A stretch of 64,000 nt of DNA from the NCBI GenBank assembly GCA_005217565.1, contig SJCO01000001.1, positions 124,001 through 188,000 of the forward strand, in the 5' to 3' direction. Position 1 is the first letter of the stretch, and each line of letters opens with the position of its first letter. This document shows, in pieces, positions 17,407 to 25,483 of this stretch. Below the pieces are notes generated by a model. That model saw only the letters and a list, made by a program, of their open reading frames with translations, did not search any database and was not told where the DNA came from. Origin of the DNA: Puteibacter caeruleilacunae (GTDB taxonomy: Bacteria; Bacteroidota; Bacteroidia; Bacteroidales; Prolixibacteraceae). The translations under genes and the position numbers were made by a program.

Positions 17407-17545
17407 CATCTGAACAACATTCGGACCACATTGGAGATACATTAATAACAAATTGCATTATCACTGTGGATAACCTAATGATTCTGCGAGGATTTGTCCG
17501 AACTTAGCGCGAATTTGGTTTGATTGATAAGTAAATGAAGTTCAA

Positions 17546-18094
17546 TTAATGTGATTTGTAGTCATCGAGATCATCTAGCATCTGCCAAATCTTATTGTGC
17601 CAGAACTTCTGTTGTTTGATCGAAGTTCCATGTTTGGTTTCTGTATCATATAGCTTTTGAAACTTCTCATAGGCACTAAGTTTATTCTTAATCATTGTTT
17701 CAATCATTTCATAGGTCATTTCTTTATTTTGTATGAGCTTGGTTGATTCTTTTCGAATCATTCTACCATATAACTCTGCTATGTCAAAGTGAAGTTGTTC
17801 GTGTGCCAGGAGTTCTGTGGTAATGGTATCAGAAGTGAATGATTTCTGTCTGTCCATAAAAACATCAACATGTACACTAAGTAGCTCATTCAATTGTTTA
17901 AATCTACACTTGATCATGGGGAATATGGTGGCTTTTTCCATATTAACAGTACTGAGACTCTTCTCGTAAACAAAGTCACTCCACTTTAGCTTTCGGGATT
18001 CACTCCAGCGGATAATTTGTTCTTCATCAGCTTGTGCTGCTGATTCAAACACTGTAATTACAATAAATGATATCAGTAACAGGTTTCTTAGCAT
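17546..18094 (-). CDS. DUF922-like putative secreted zinc protease
   Basis: A 182-residue protein with a signal peptide ending E-S-A-A-Q-A and a H-E-Q-L-H-F-D-I-A-E-L-Y-G motif at about residues 98-110. This fits the HExxH zinc-peptidase pattern and the H-E-Q-x-H-F-D motif known from DUF922 proteins of Bacteroidota. An early W-S-E-S-R-K-L-K-W-S-D-F segment is also typical. It is predicted to be a small periplasmic metallopeptidase, though no substrate is known. It is convergent with the preceding lipoprotein gene and divergent from the DUF5686 gene. Confidence 0.72.
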   Translation of the reverse strand: MLRNLLLISFIVITVFESAAQADEEQIIRWSESRKLKWSDFVYEKSLSTVNMEKATIFPMIKCRFKQLNELLSVHVDVFMDRQKSFTSDTITTELLAHEQLHFDIAELYGRMIRKESTKLIQNKEMTYEMIETMIKNKLSAYEKFQKLYDTETKHGTSIKQQKFWHNKIWQMLDDLDDYKSH

Positions 18095-18264
18095 AGTGTT
18101 GAATTTTCTATGCTAATTTAATAATTTTAGGTTTTTGGAGTAAATCTATTTTCTCGATTTTTTCATGCAGCTTCTCATTTCAAAATTACTACTCCTCATA
18201 TTTCTTTTCATTAACGCGTTCTGATAATCACTTTTGTATCGCTCTAGAAGTGGAGTGATTGCAA

Positions 18265-20808
18265 ATGAAAGAACGTTTAATTGTGAAGGAAGGAATAACG
18301 AAAAGGAATAAACGAAGAGCATCTAAGATGATGGTTCCCGTTTGGGTAACAATGATATTTGTGTTTTTAGGGGGATTTGTAGAAGGCAGTAATATCTCAG
18401 GAATTATTCGTGATGCCAAAACTCACGAACCATTACCTTTTGTGAATATCGTAGTGGAGAATACTATGACAGGTACCATGACCGATGTTGAGGGTAATTT
18501 TCATTTGGAAGTGAAAGACTTGCCATGTAAGTTGCTGGTGAAATTTATTGGTTATAAAAGTCAGCTTCTAACAATTGATATCGATCACACAATATTGAAG
18601 ATAGATCTGGAGGAGGAAATACAGGAGCTTGCAGAGGTTACTGTTAAGCCAGATATTGCGTATGACCTCATGCTCTTGCGTAAGATCATAAAAAACAGAA
18701 AGAAGAATAATCCCGATAATATTGAGCGACTGTATTATAAAGATTATTCTCGTACATCTGCTTTTTTGTCTAATTACGACAAGAAAAAAGTTAAAAAATC
18801 AAAGATTTGGCAAAAAGCAGCTGGGGCTATTGTTGAGGCAACCGACTCAACGGTTATGATTCCATTCTTTATTAACGAGGAGATTAGTCTGCATAATAGA
18901 GATCAGGACCAGGGGATTGATGAAACAAAACATCTGGTTGAGAAAAGTGATGGGGTACTTTCCGAAATCAATCAGCAGGTAAAACATGTGTTGTCGCAGA
19001 AGATTACAACTGAATTCAATTTCTACGATAACCAGATTAATGTTTTAAGTAGAGGTTTTCCTAGTCCTATTGCGGCAACATCGTTACTTTACTATAAGGT
19101 ATATGTTACCGATAGCTGTATGCACGGTGATACGAAACATTATAAGTTTGAGTTTTATCCAAAGAGTTATAAGAATGTAACATTCAAAGGATACTTTTGG
19201 GTGGATTCGAAGGACTGGGCTTTAACCAAGATTGCAGCGGCTCTGCCTAATAGTGCTAATATCAACTTTGTTTCAAACTTAGTGGTTGAGGTTGACTATC
19301 AGAAGGTACCTTCAGGAAAGTGGTTTTATAAGGATCAAAAAGTACACCTGAATCTATCGATTCTAAAGGATGAAGAGGGGAAAAAAGAACGGAAAAACCT
19401 GGCAGTTCAACGTGTTAATATCTATTCCGATTTCCAGGATGAACATGTTGCTGGTCATGCAATAGCAACCAGGGATATAACTCAGTTTCCTGTCGATTCA
19501 ATCCTTACCGTGGAAAGGGCTACAGCTCCTCTCGATACCTTTGAGAGAGCGGCATATGATGGTATAAAAACCATTAAAGCTACCCCCTTCTTTAAGTTTG
19601 TCGATAAGTTTAGTGCGATGACTTTAAATGGTTACTATAATGTTGGGAAATTTGATTTAGGACCATATTTTGCCTTCTATCGGAAGAATGCTATCGAAGG
19701 GAATCGTGTTTCTATTCCATTGCGTACCAGCAGTAAAATGTTCGATAACTTTATGTTGGGTGGAATGTTGGGATATGGTTTCAAGAATAAGAAATTTGCC
19801 TACTCAGGTGATATTGCTTACCAATTTAAAACGTCTCGTCGCACAGTGTTGAAGGGGCATTATTATCTCGATTATTTTGACTTAACACGCAATAAGTTTA
19901 TTGAGTTTATTCGGGAAAATCCTTATCAGCAGGGAAATGGTAATGTATTATCGCCTTTTACAACTAAAGAGTTGAATCCATATATGATCAGAAAACGCCA
20001 TGCTGATGTGACCCTTGAGCGTGATATCGATAAAAATATTGGGATAGTTGTTAGGCCTTCTTTTACCAGATATTATGCCAATCAGAATGTTCATTTTTTG
20101 AATCAAGGTGTTGCTCAATCGCATTTCGATGTGCAGAGCTTGTTGGTGGATACGCGCTTCTCATTCGGGCAGGAGTTTGATGAGCGATTCTTTGCACGGA
20201 TTTACTACGGAAATCAAAAGCCAATTTTTCACTTGTCAGCGTTAGTAGGGAGGTATAGTTTACCCAAGGCGCTATCCAATAAAGATGGTTGGTATGCTAA
20301 TTTCAATCTATCAGTAAAAGACCGATTTAATATGGGGCCTGCATTTGTGCGTATGCTGACCGAGGTAGGTGGTGGTGTTGGTGATGTTCCATATCCATTA
20401 TTGAAGTTGCCTCGTGGATCGCGTGATATCGGTTCCGCACGCTATTACTTTAACCTGCTGCATCATGCTTCATATGCCAGCGACTTCTACGTAAGCACGC
20501 ATTGGGCTTTGAATGGTGGAGGTTTATTGTTCAATAAATTACCACTGATCAGAGGTTTGAATTTAAGAGAGATTATTGCCTTTAAAGGGTTCTACGGAAA
20601 GCTTTTGGGCGACCACAATAAAGTAATAACTATTCCTGATTATTTAAGAGCACCTCATAAGGATCCGTACATGGAGATAAGCGCAGGTGTAACTAATATA
20701 TTCAAAGTACTAAGGATTGAATATGTAAGTAGAATTAATTCAGGAAAATCCTTTGATCGATTCTCGTCGAAGAATGGAATTAGAGTGAGGTTGGAGGTGA
20801 ATTTCTAA
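18265..20808 (+). CDS. Outer-membrane DUF5686 family protein with carboxypeptidase-regulatory-like N-terminal domain
   Basis: About 847 residues. After a basic n-region and a hydrophobic signal (I-F-V-F-L-G-G-F-V-E-G) comes a carboxypeptidase D regulatory-like beta-sandwich (S-G-I-I-R-D-A-K-T-H-E-P-L-P-F-V-N-I, ending F-I-G-Y-K-S), as in TonB-dependent receptors. The middle part carries the long DUF5686 region (L-L-R-K-I-I-K-N-R-K-K-N-N-P). The last ~400 residues alternate like an outer-membrane beta barrel and end in V-R-L-E-V-N-F with the C-terminal aromatic. No plug domain is obvious. The next gene (serine palmitoyltransferase) starts only 19 bp after its stop, so it may be the first gene of the sphingolipid/phosphonate operon and serve the outer membrane where those lipids go; this is inference. 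Confidence 0.8.
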   Translation: MKERLIVKEGITKRNKRRASKMMVPVWVTMIFVFLGGFVEGSNISGIIRDAKTHEPLPFVNIVVENTMTGTMTDVEGNFHLEVKDLPCKLLVKFIGYKSQLLTIDIDHTILKIDLEEEIQELAEVTVKPDIAYDLMLLRKIIKNRKKNNPDNIERLYYKDYSRTSAFLSNYDKKKVKKSKIWQKAAGAIVEATDSTVMIPFFINEEISLHNRDQDQGIDETKHLVEKSDGVLSEINQQVKHVLSQKITTEFNFYDNQINVLSRGFPSPIAATSLLYYKVYVTDSCMHGDTKHYKFEFYPKSYKNVTFKGYFWVDSKDWALTKIAAALPNSANINFVSNLVVEVDYQKVPSGKWFYKDQKVHLNLSILKDEEGKKERKNLAVQRVNIYSDFQDEHVAGHAIATRDITQFPVDSILTVERATAPLDTFERAAYDGIKTIKATPFFKFVDKFSAMTLNGYYNVGKFDLGPYFAFYRKNAIEGNRVSIPLRTSSKMFDNFMLGGMLGYGFKNKKFAYSGDIAYQFKTSRRTVLKGHYYLDYFDLTRNKFIEFIRENPYQQGNGNVLSPFTTKELNPYMIRKRHADVTLERDIDKNIGIVVRPSFTRYYANQNVHFLNQGVAQSHFDVQSLLVDTRFSFGQEFDERFFARIYYGNQKPIFHLSALVGRYSLPKALSNKDGWYANFNLSVKDRFNMGPAFVRMLTEVGGGVGDVPYPLLKLPRGSRDIGSARYYFNLLHHASYASDFYVSTHWALNGGGLLFNKLPLIRGLNLREIIAFKGFYGKLLGDHNKVITIPDYLRAPHKDPYMEISAGVTNIFKVLRIEYVSRINSGKSFDRFSSKNGIRVRLEVNF

Positions 20809-20827
20809 TAAAAAGAGCGATCAAAAA

Positions 20828-22054
20828 ATGAGTAAGATGAATCGATATGATTTTGTAAAGAATAGTGGTCTTGTTATTCAGGCTAAACTGTTAAAAGAGG
20901 CTGAAATGTATCCTTTTTTCAGACCAATTTCGTCCCCTCAGTCGTCAACAACCATTATTGGCGGCAAAGAGGTGTTGATGTTTGGTTCGAATAATTACCT
21001 GGGATTAAACAATCATCCAAAAATTAAGGAGGCAGCGGAAAATGCCATAAAGAAGTATGGTACATCATGCACAGGTAGTCGCTTTATGAATGGAACGCTT
21101 GACCTGCATTTGGAATTGGAAAATGAATTGGCCGATTTCTTAGGTAAGGATGGAGTGATCATTTTTCCTACGGGATTTCAGGTTAATACAGGTGTAATCC
21201 CAGCCATGGCAGGAAAAGATGACCTAATTTTTGTGGATGAGTTGAATCATGCCTCTATTCTTGATGGCTGCCAGATGAGCATTGCCCAGCGTGTGAAATA
21301 TCGCCACAATAATATGCTTGACTTATCGCGAAGGTTAAACCGTTTCAAAGATTCACAAGGGACAAAATTGATTGTGACGGATGGTATCTTCTCGATGGAT
21401 GGTGATATTGCCAAGTTAGATCAAATTGTTGAACATGCTCGCCGATATGACGCATTTACTTTTGTCGACTGTGCACATGCCATTGGTGTGATTGGTGATC
21501 ATGGAGCAGGAACAGCTTCTCACTATGGTATTACCAATAAGGTTGATCTCATAGGTGGAACATTTAGCAAATCGCTGGCTTCGGTAGGTGGTTTTGTTGC
21601 CGGTAACAAGGATATTATTGAATTTTTGAGTCATGCATCCCGGACCTATATGTTTAGTGCCAGTTTGCCTCCTGCATCAACTGCCAGTGCATTACAGGCA
21701 TTGCGATTAATGCGTGCCGATGATTCCTACAGATTGAAGCTGTGGAGCAATACACGATACGCAATTCGGTTAATGCGTGAACACGATTTGGATATTGGTA
21801 TGGCCGAAACACCAATCATCCCTGTCTATATCCGTGACAGTATTCTAACATTTCGCATTGCTAAGAAATTGCTCGACAAAGGGATCTATGTCAATCCTGT
21901 GGTAGCCCCCGGAGTTAAGGAGAATGAGGCATTGCTGCGATTTTCTTTAACGGCAAAACATACCAAAGAACAGATTGAATTTGCCATTGAAAATATAAGT
22001 AAGGTGGTGAAAAGTTATGAGCATCACATAAAGGAGGAGTTGGTATGTCAGTAA
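20828..22054 (+). CDS. spt: Serine palmitoyltransferase (alpha-oxoamine synthase)
   Basis: A 408-residue PLP enzyme of the alpha-oxoamine synthase family, the first step of sphingolipid synthesis: L-serine plus palmitoyl-CoA or acyl-ACP gives 3-ketosphinganine. Visible family marks are F-G-S-N-N-Y-L-G-L, G-S-R-F-M-N-G-T, D-E-L-N-H-A-S (PLP-stacking His-141), F-V-D-C-A-H-A (Asp-214, His-217) and G-G-T-F-S-K-S-L with the PLP lysine Lys-248. 8-amino-7-oxononanoate synthase and glycine C-acetyltransferase share this fold; the assignment to sphingolipids rests on the next two genes, which match the bacterial ceramide pathway. A related enzyme makes capnine for sulfonolipids, but no cysteate synthase is present. 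The stop overlaps the next gene by 10 bp. Confidence 0.87.
   Translation: MSKMNRYDFVKNSGLVIQAKLLKEAEMYPFFRPISSPQSSTTIIGGKEVLMFGSNNYLGLNNHPKIKEAAENAIKKYGTSCTGSRFMNGTLDLHLELENELADFLGKDGVIIFPTGFQVNTGVIPAMAGKDDLIFVDELNHASILDGCQMSIAQRVKYRHNNMLDLSRRLNRFKDSQGTKLIVTDGIFSMDGDIAKLDQIVEHARRYDAFTFVDCAHAIGVIGDHGAGTASHYGITNKVDLIGGTFSKSLASVGGFVAGNKDIIEFLSHASRTYMFSASLPPASTASALQALRLMRADDSYRLKLWSNTRYAIRLMREHDLDIGMAETPIIPVYIRDSILTFRIAKKLLDKGIYVNPVVAPGVKENEALLRFSLTAKHTKEQIEFAIENISKVVKSYEHHIKEELVCQ
22031..22037 (+). promoter_or_regulatory. Strong internal ribosome binding site for the GNAT-like gene
   Basis: AAGGAGG inside the end of the spt gene lies 7 bases before the ATG at 22045. It supports coupled translation of the two genes. 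Confidence 0.75.
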
Positions 22055-23169
22055 TCATTAAGCGCGTTGAAACACGGAAAGAACTGAATGCATTTATTGC
22101 TTTTTTTACTGAGTTATACCGCGACAATAAGCAGGTAGCTTTTCCTTTACATTCAGAGGAGTATAAGACGCTTTATCAAGGAAAAAATCCTGCTCATGAC
22201 TTTTGTGAGGTGAGTTACTGGTTAGCCTATCGCGACAATAAAATTGTAGGGCGTATCGCCGGAATTATCAATAAGAAAGAGCAGCAAGGTAAAGGAGAAA
22301 AATTGGGACGCTTTGGCTGGTTCGATTTTATTGATGACCCAAAGGTGTCGAAAGCTTTGATGAACGAGGCCAAGCAGTGGATGCTCGACAATGGTATCGT
22401 AAAAGTTCACGGGCCACTTGGTTTTAGCGATATGGACCGGCAGGGAGCTTTAATTGAAGGGTTTGAAAAGCCGGGAACAATGGCAACCTTATACAATTAT
22501 CCGTACTATAAAGAACACCTGGAATATCTGGGGTTCCGGAAAAGTACTGATTGGATAGAGTTCGAGTTTGATCCACATGAAGCAAATATCGAATTGCTGG
22601 ATAAACTGGCATCAAGATGTGCGCAGGTGAATAAATGTCGTTCACTGCAAATTAAGTCCAAGAGTGAATTGAGAAAAATTGCACCTCAAATATTCAAGCT
22701 GGTTAATGAAGGTTACAGGGATTTGTATGGCTATGTATCGTTGAGTGAAGAGCAGATTCAGCACTATACCGAAACCTTTATTGGTTTTGTGAATCCCGAT
22801 TTAATAAGCCTTGTGGTGAATGAAAATGATGAGCTAATCGGTATGGGAATCGGGATGTACTCTTTAACTGAAGCATTGCAACATGCCAAAGGTAAGCTTT
22901 TTCCGCTCGGATTTCTGAAGCTGATGAAAGCATTAAAGAAGAACGACTCGGTGGATCTTTACCTGGTGACCATTGATAAACGTTATCAGGGAAAAGGAGC
23001 ATATGCTATTGTGGCCAATGATATTCTTCAGGGAGCCTTGAAATTGGGTGTTACACACACTGAAACCAATATTCAACTTGAGGATAATCATAAAATGCTG
23101 ACCATGTGGCGTTTTTTCAAGACTCAGCAGCATAAACGCAGAAGGTGTTATACAATGGAAATCGCATAA
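22045..23169 (+). CDS. GNAT-like N-acyltransferase, candidate bacterial ceramide synthase
   Basis: A 374-residue cytoplasmic protein that looks like a double or extended GNAT fold: N-terminal V-G-R-I-A-G-I-I-N, central V-H-G-P-L-G-F-S-D-M-D-R-Q-G, Y-N-Y-P-Y-Y, and a C-terminal GNAT half with L-I-G-M-G-I-G-M-Y and D-K-R-Y-Q-G-K-G-A-Y-A-I (acyl-CoA loop-like). The bacterial ceramide synthase bCerS described in Caulobacter is also a GNAT-like protein unrelated to eukaryotic CerS and works beside spt. Position directly between spt and a CerR-type reductase makes N-acylation of a sphingoid base the most likely reaction. The family resemblance is by pattern and context; I cannot test the similarity directly. 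Confidence 0.7.
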   Translation: MSVIIKRVETRKELNAFIAFFTELYRDNKQVAFPLHSEEYKTLYQGKNPAHDFCEVSYWLAYRDNKIVGRIAGIINKKEQQGKGEKLGRFGWFDFIDDPKVSKALMNEAKQWMLDNGIVKVHGPLGFSDMDRQGALIEGFEKPGTMATLYNYPYYKEHLEYLGFRKSTDWIEFEFDPHEANIELLDKLASRCAQVNKCRSLQIKSKSELRKIAPQIFKLVNEGYRDLYGYVSLSEEQIQHYTETFIGFVNPDLISLVVNENDELIGMGIGMYSLTEALQHAKGKLFPLGFLKLMKALKKNDSVDLYLVTIDKRYQGKGAYAIVANDILQGALKLGVTHTETNIQLEDNHKMLTMWRFFKTQQHKRRRCYTMEIA

Positions 23170-23173
23170 TTCA

Positions 23174-24178
23174 ATGAAGAAGATTCTAGTAACAGGAGCC
23201 AGTGGTTTTATTGGTAGTTTCCTTGTAGAAGAAGGATTACGACGTAAGTTTGATGTTTATGCTACCATTCGCAAAGGAAGCAATCTACAGTATCTGTCTG
23301 ATCCTAAGATTCATTTACTGGAGATCGATTTCTCAGATCAAACCAAGTTGGTGAATACCTGGAATAAACTGAAAAAAGAAATACCTCGTTTTGATTATAT
23401 CATTCATAATGCCGGAATAACAGCAGAAATAGATGCCGAGGAATTTGATCGGGTAAATCATCGATATACCCGTAATCTGTATTTATCGCTAATTGCAGCC
23501 GACTTTATTCCAGAGAAACTTATTCTGGTGAGTAGTCTGGCGGCCATGGGACCTGGTAATGCCGAGAATATGAAAGCTATTGATTCCCTTCAATTACCCC
23601 AACCGCTAACGGCTTATGGTAGAAGTAAGCTTGCGGCAGAGGAGGTGTTGAGGAAAGGAAAACAAATACCCTATCTTATTTTTCGACCAACAGGAGTGTA
23701 TGGCCCCCGCGATAAAGGATATTTATCCTATTTCAAATTGCTGAATAAGCATATTGAACCTTACATGGCAAGTAGAAAGCAGTTGCTTTCATTTATTCAT
23801 GTCAGAGATCTTGTGGGGGCCATCTATTTGGGAATGTTGTCGCCTGTTACTTATAAAACCTATATCGCTTCGGATGGTATTACCTATTCAAACGAAGAGT
23901 TTGCCTACCTCTGTAAGCAGATATTAAAGAAGCGAACGATAGCTATTTCATTGCCCTATTTCATTGGGTATTTCATCGCCTGGATGATTGAGAAACAAGC
24001 TAAACGTAGAGGAGAACCATCTATCGTGGGTAGAGAAAAGTTTATAGAACTAACCAGTGAAAACTGGTCGTGCGCACCCGTAGAATTGCAGGAGGATTTA
24101 AATTTCTCTCCTCGTTATGGTCTTCGAAAAGGAGTAGAGGAAACTCTTAATTGGTATAAAAAGAATAATTGGTTATGA
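23174..24178 (+). CDS. Extended SDR / NAD-dependent epimerase-like reductase, candidate ceramide reductase CerR
   Basis: A 334-residue Rossmann-fold oxidoreductase with G-A-S-G-F-I-G at 8-14, H-N-A-G-I at ~78-82, V-S-S-L-A-A around 119-124 and the catalytic Y-G-R-S-K (Tyr-148, Lys-152). In Caulobacter an epimerase-like protein, CerR, reduces the 3-keto group during ceramide synthesis, and here the gene follows spt and the bCerS candidate by 4 bp. The reaction proposed is NAD(P)H-dependent reduction of 3-ketosphinganine or 3-ketoceramide. Sugar epimerase activity cannot be excluded from sequence alone. Its stop overlaps the next start by four bases (ATGA). Confidence 0.75.
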   Translation: MKKILVTGASGFIGSFLVEEGLRRKFDVYATIRKGSNLQYLSDPKIHLLEIDFSDQTKLVNTWNKLKKEIPRFDYIIHNAGITAEIDAEEFDRVNHRYTRNLYLSLIAADFIPEKLILVSSLAAMGPGNAENMKAIDSLQLPQPLTAYGRSKLAAEEVLRKGKQIPYLIFRPTGVYGPRDKGYLSYFKLLNKHIEPYMASRKQLLSFIHVRDLVGAIYLGMLSPVTYKTYIASDGITYSNEEFAYLCKQILKKRTIAISLPYFIGYFIAWMIEKQAKRRGEPSIVGREKFIELTSENWSCAPVELQEDLNFSPRYGLRKGVEETLNWYKKNNWL

Positions 24179-24705
24179 AACTGAAGATTTGTCTATTGGG
24201 ATTGGCGTTAATGTGTTTGTCTGCCGGGGGAAAAAAAGAGTATCCGGTACCAGAGAAAAAAGCAAATCACCTGTTCTATATTCAGCGTACTGTGAATACA
24301 AATACGATAATGTATACGGCCAATTTTGATGCTGAAGGAAGATTAAAAAAAGATGAGCCTGTAAAAGTATTCTGGATAAACTATGCCGACGACGGAGGTC
24401 AGTCGGAACTGAATGCCTTGGAAAAGAAGTTTGCTTATGGGGTTAAGCATAATGCCAGAAATGATGATTTCAATGAATTTGAATTAAAACTGGCTGCATA
24501 TAGTAAAGTGCAGATGGTGTTAAAATGGCATGCTCCTTTTCAGGCAAAGGTATACATGGTGGATATGGAAAATCAGCTGGAGCTTGATCATGCTTTTATA
24601 ACGGCAAACAATAGTGGGCTTTTTACCCGGGTTGAATCTATTAAAGTATTTCTGAAAGAACCTGGAAGTAATGGCTGTATTGAAAAAGAGGTGTATCGAA
24701 AATAA
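24175..24705 (+). CDS. Secreted DUF4833-like protein in the sphingolipid/phosphonate operon
   Basis: A 176-residue protein of unknown function with a signal peptide (L-L-G-L-A-L-M-C-L-S-A). The mature part starts with a H-L-F-Y-I-Q-R-T-V-N-T-N-T-I-M-Y segment and continues with V-F-W-I-N-Y-A-D-D-G and L-E-K-K-F-A-Y-G-V, which I associate with DUF4833. It looks like a beta-rich periplasmic protein. The ATG at 24175 overlaps the TGA of the upstream reductase gene (ATGA), so it is translationally coupled to the lipid genes. This suggests a job in handling or transporting the lipid product, but there is no direct evidence. Confidence 0.6.
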   Translation: MKLKICLLGLALMCLSAGGKKEYPVPEKKANHLFYIQRTVNTNTIMYTANFDAEGRLKKDEPVKVFWINYADDGGQSELNALEKKFAYGVKHNARNDDFNEFELKLAAYSKVQMVLKWHAPFQAKVYMVDMENQLELDHAFITANNSGLFTRVESIKVFLKEPGSNGCIEKEVYRK

Positions 24706-24719
24706 AAAAAATCAGGAGA

Positions 24720-25475
24720 ATGTTTGAGGTTGTATTCACACTTTTTGTTGTTGGTTTATTGGCTGGATTTGTCCTTTCAATGCCAATAGCCGGTCCCATT
24801 AGCATTGTTGTTACTTCAAATGCATTGAAGGGACGAAAGGAATTCTGTCGGCAGGCGGCTATTGGCGCCAGTATTGTGGAGTTCTTTTATGTAATGCTTG
24901 TGGTTTATGGTATCGCAACCTTTTATCAATATTACCAGCAGTATGTTCCATATATCCTGTGTGTGGGTGCTGTGTTCATTTGTGTTGTTGCATGGAAAAT
25001 CATGAAAACCGACTTGTCGGTAGAGGATATCGCTGTTGATAGTACGGTTTTACAAAAGCAGGAAGGTAGAAAAGGTCTTAGAGTGGGAATGCTGTTAAAC
25101 CTGGGGAATCCAACATTGATACTGGGGTGGCTGACCTCTTCTTTTGTGGTGTTGTCTCTGGCATCATCGTGGGGACTGAATACCGGAGGTTTGGATTTGT
25201 TGTTAGGGCAGCAAGTCTCTAATATAACCGAAGATGTAGGTGTGAATTTGCATTTAGCTCAAAATGTGCCTGACTTAATATTAGCCGCCTTGTATGCGCT
25301 GGGTGTAGCAATTGGCTGTGCTGTGTGGTTTATCCTGTTATCAAGAATAATTATTCGATACCGAATGAAAATAAAGATGATGAGCATTGGTGTTATAATC
25401 AGGATTTTAGGCGTAGCACTGTTTGGCATTGGAGGTTATTTAATCTGGAAAGCCATTAATCTAATAATCTATTAA
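24720..25475 (+). CDS. LysE/RhtB-type membrane transport protein
   Basis: A 251-residue membrane protein with about six helices. The first carries P-I-A-G-P-I-S-I-V-V-T, matching the P-G-P pattern of LysE-family exporters, and a N-L-G-N-P-T-L-I-L-G-W motif follows in the second half, another mark of the family. A ~35-residue periplasmic or loop segment separates helices 4 and 5. LysE proteins export amino acids or small metabolites; the substrate here could be linked to phosphonate or lipid metabolism because the gene sits 14 bp after the DUF4833-like gene and 8 bp before PEP mutase. Confidence 0.75.
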   Translation: MFEVVFTLFVVGLLAGFVLSMPIAGPISIVVTSNALKGRKEFCRQAAIGASIVEFFYVMLVVYGIATFYQYYQQYVPYILCVGAVFICVVAWKIMKTDLSVEDIAVDSTVLQKQEGRKGLRVGMLLNLGNPTLILGWLTSSFVVLSLASSWGLNTGGLDLLLGQQVSNITEDVGVNLHLAQNVPDLILAALYALGVAIGCAVWFILLSRIIIRYRMKIKMMSIGVIIRILGVALFGIGGYLIWKAINLIIY

Positions 25476-25483
25476 TCAAAAAA

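Noticed and set aside
20828-22054. Reading the spt-like gene as a capnine (sulfonolipid) or biotin synthesis enzyme
   Set aside because: There is no cysteate synthase and no bio gene nearby, and the next two genes fit ceramide synthesis. It remains the main alternative.
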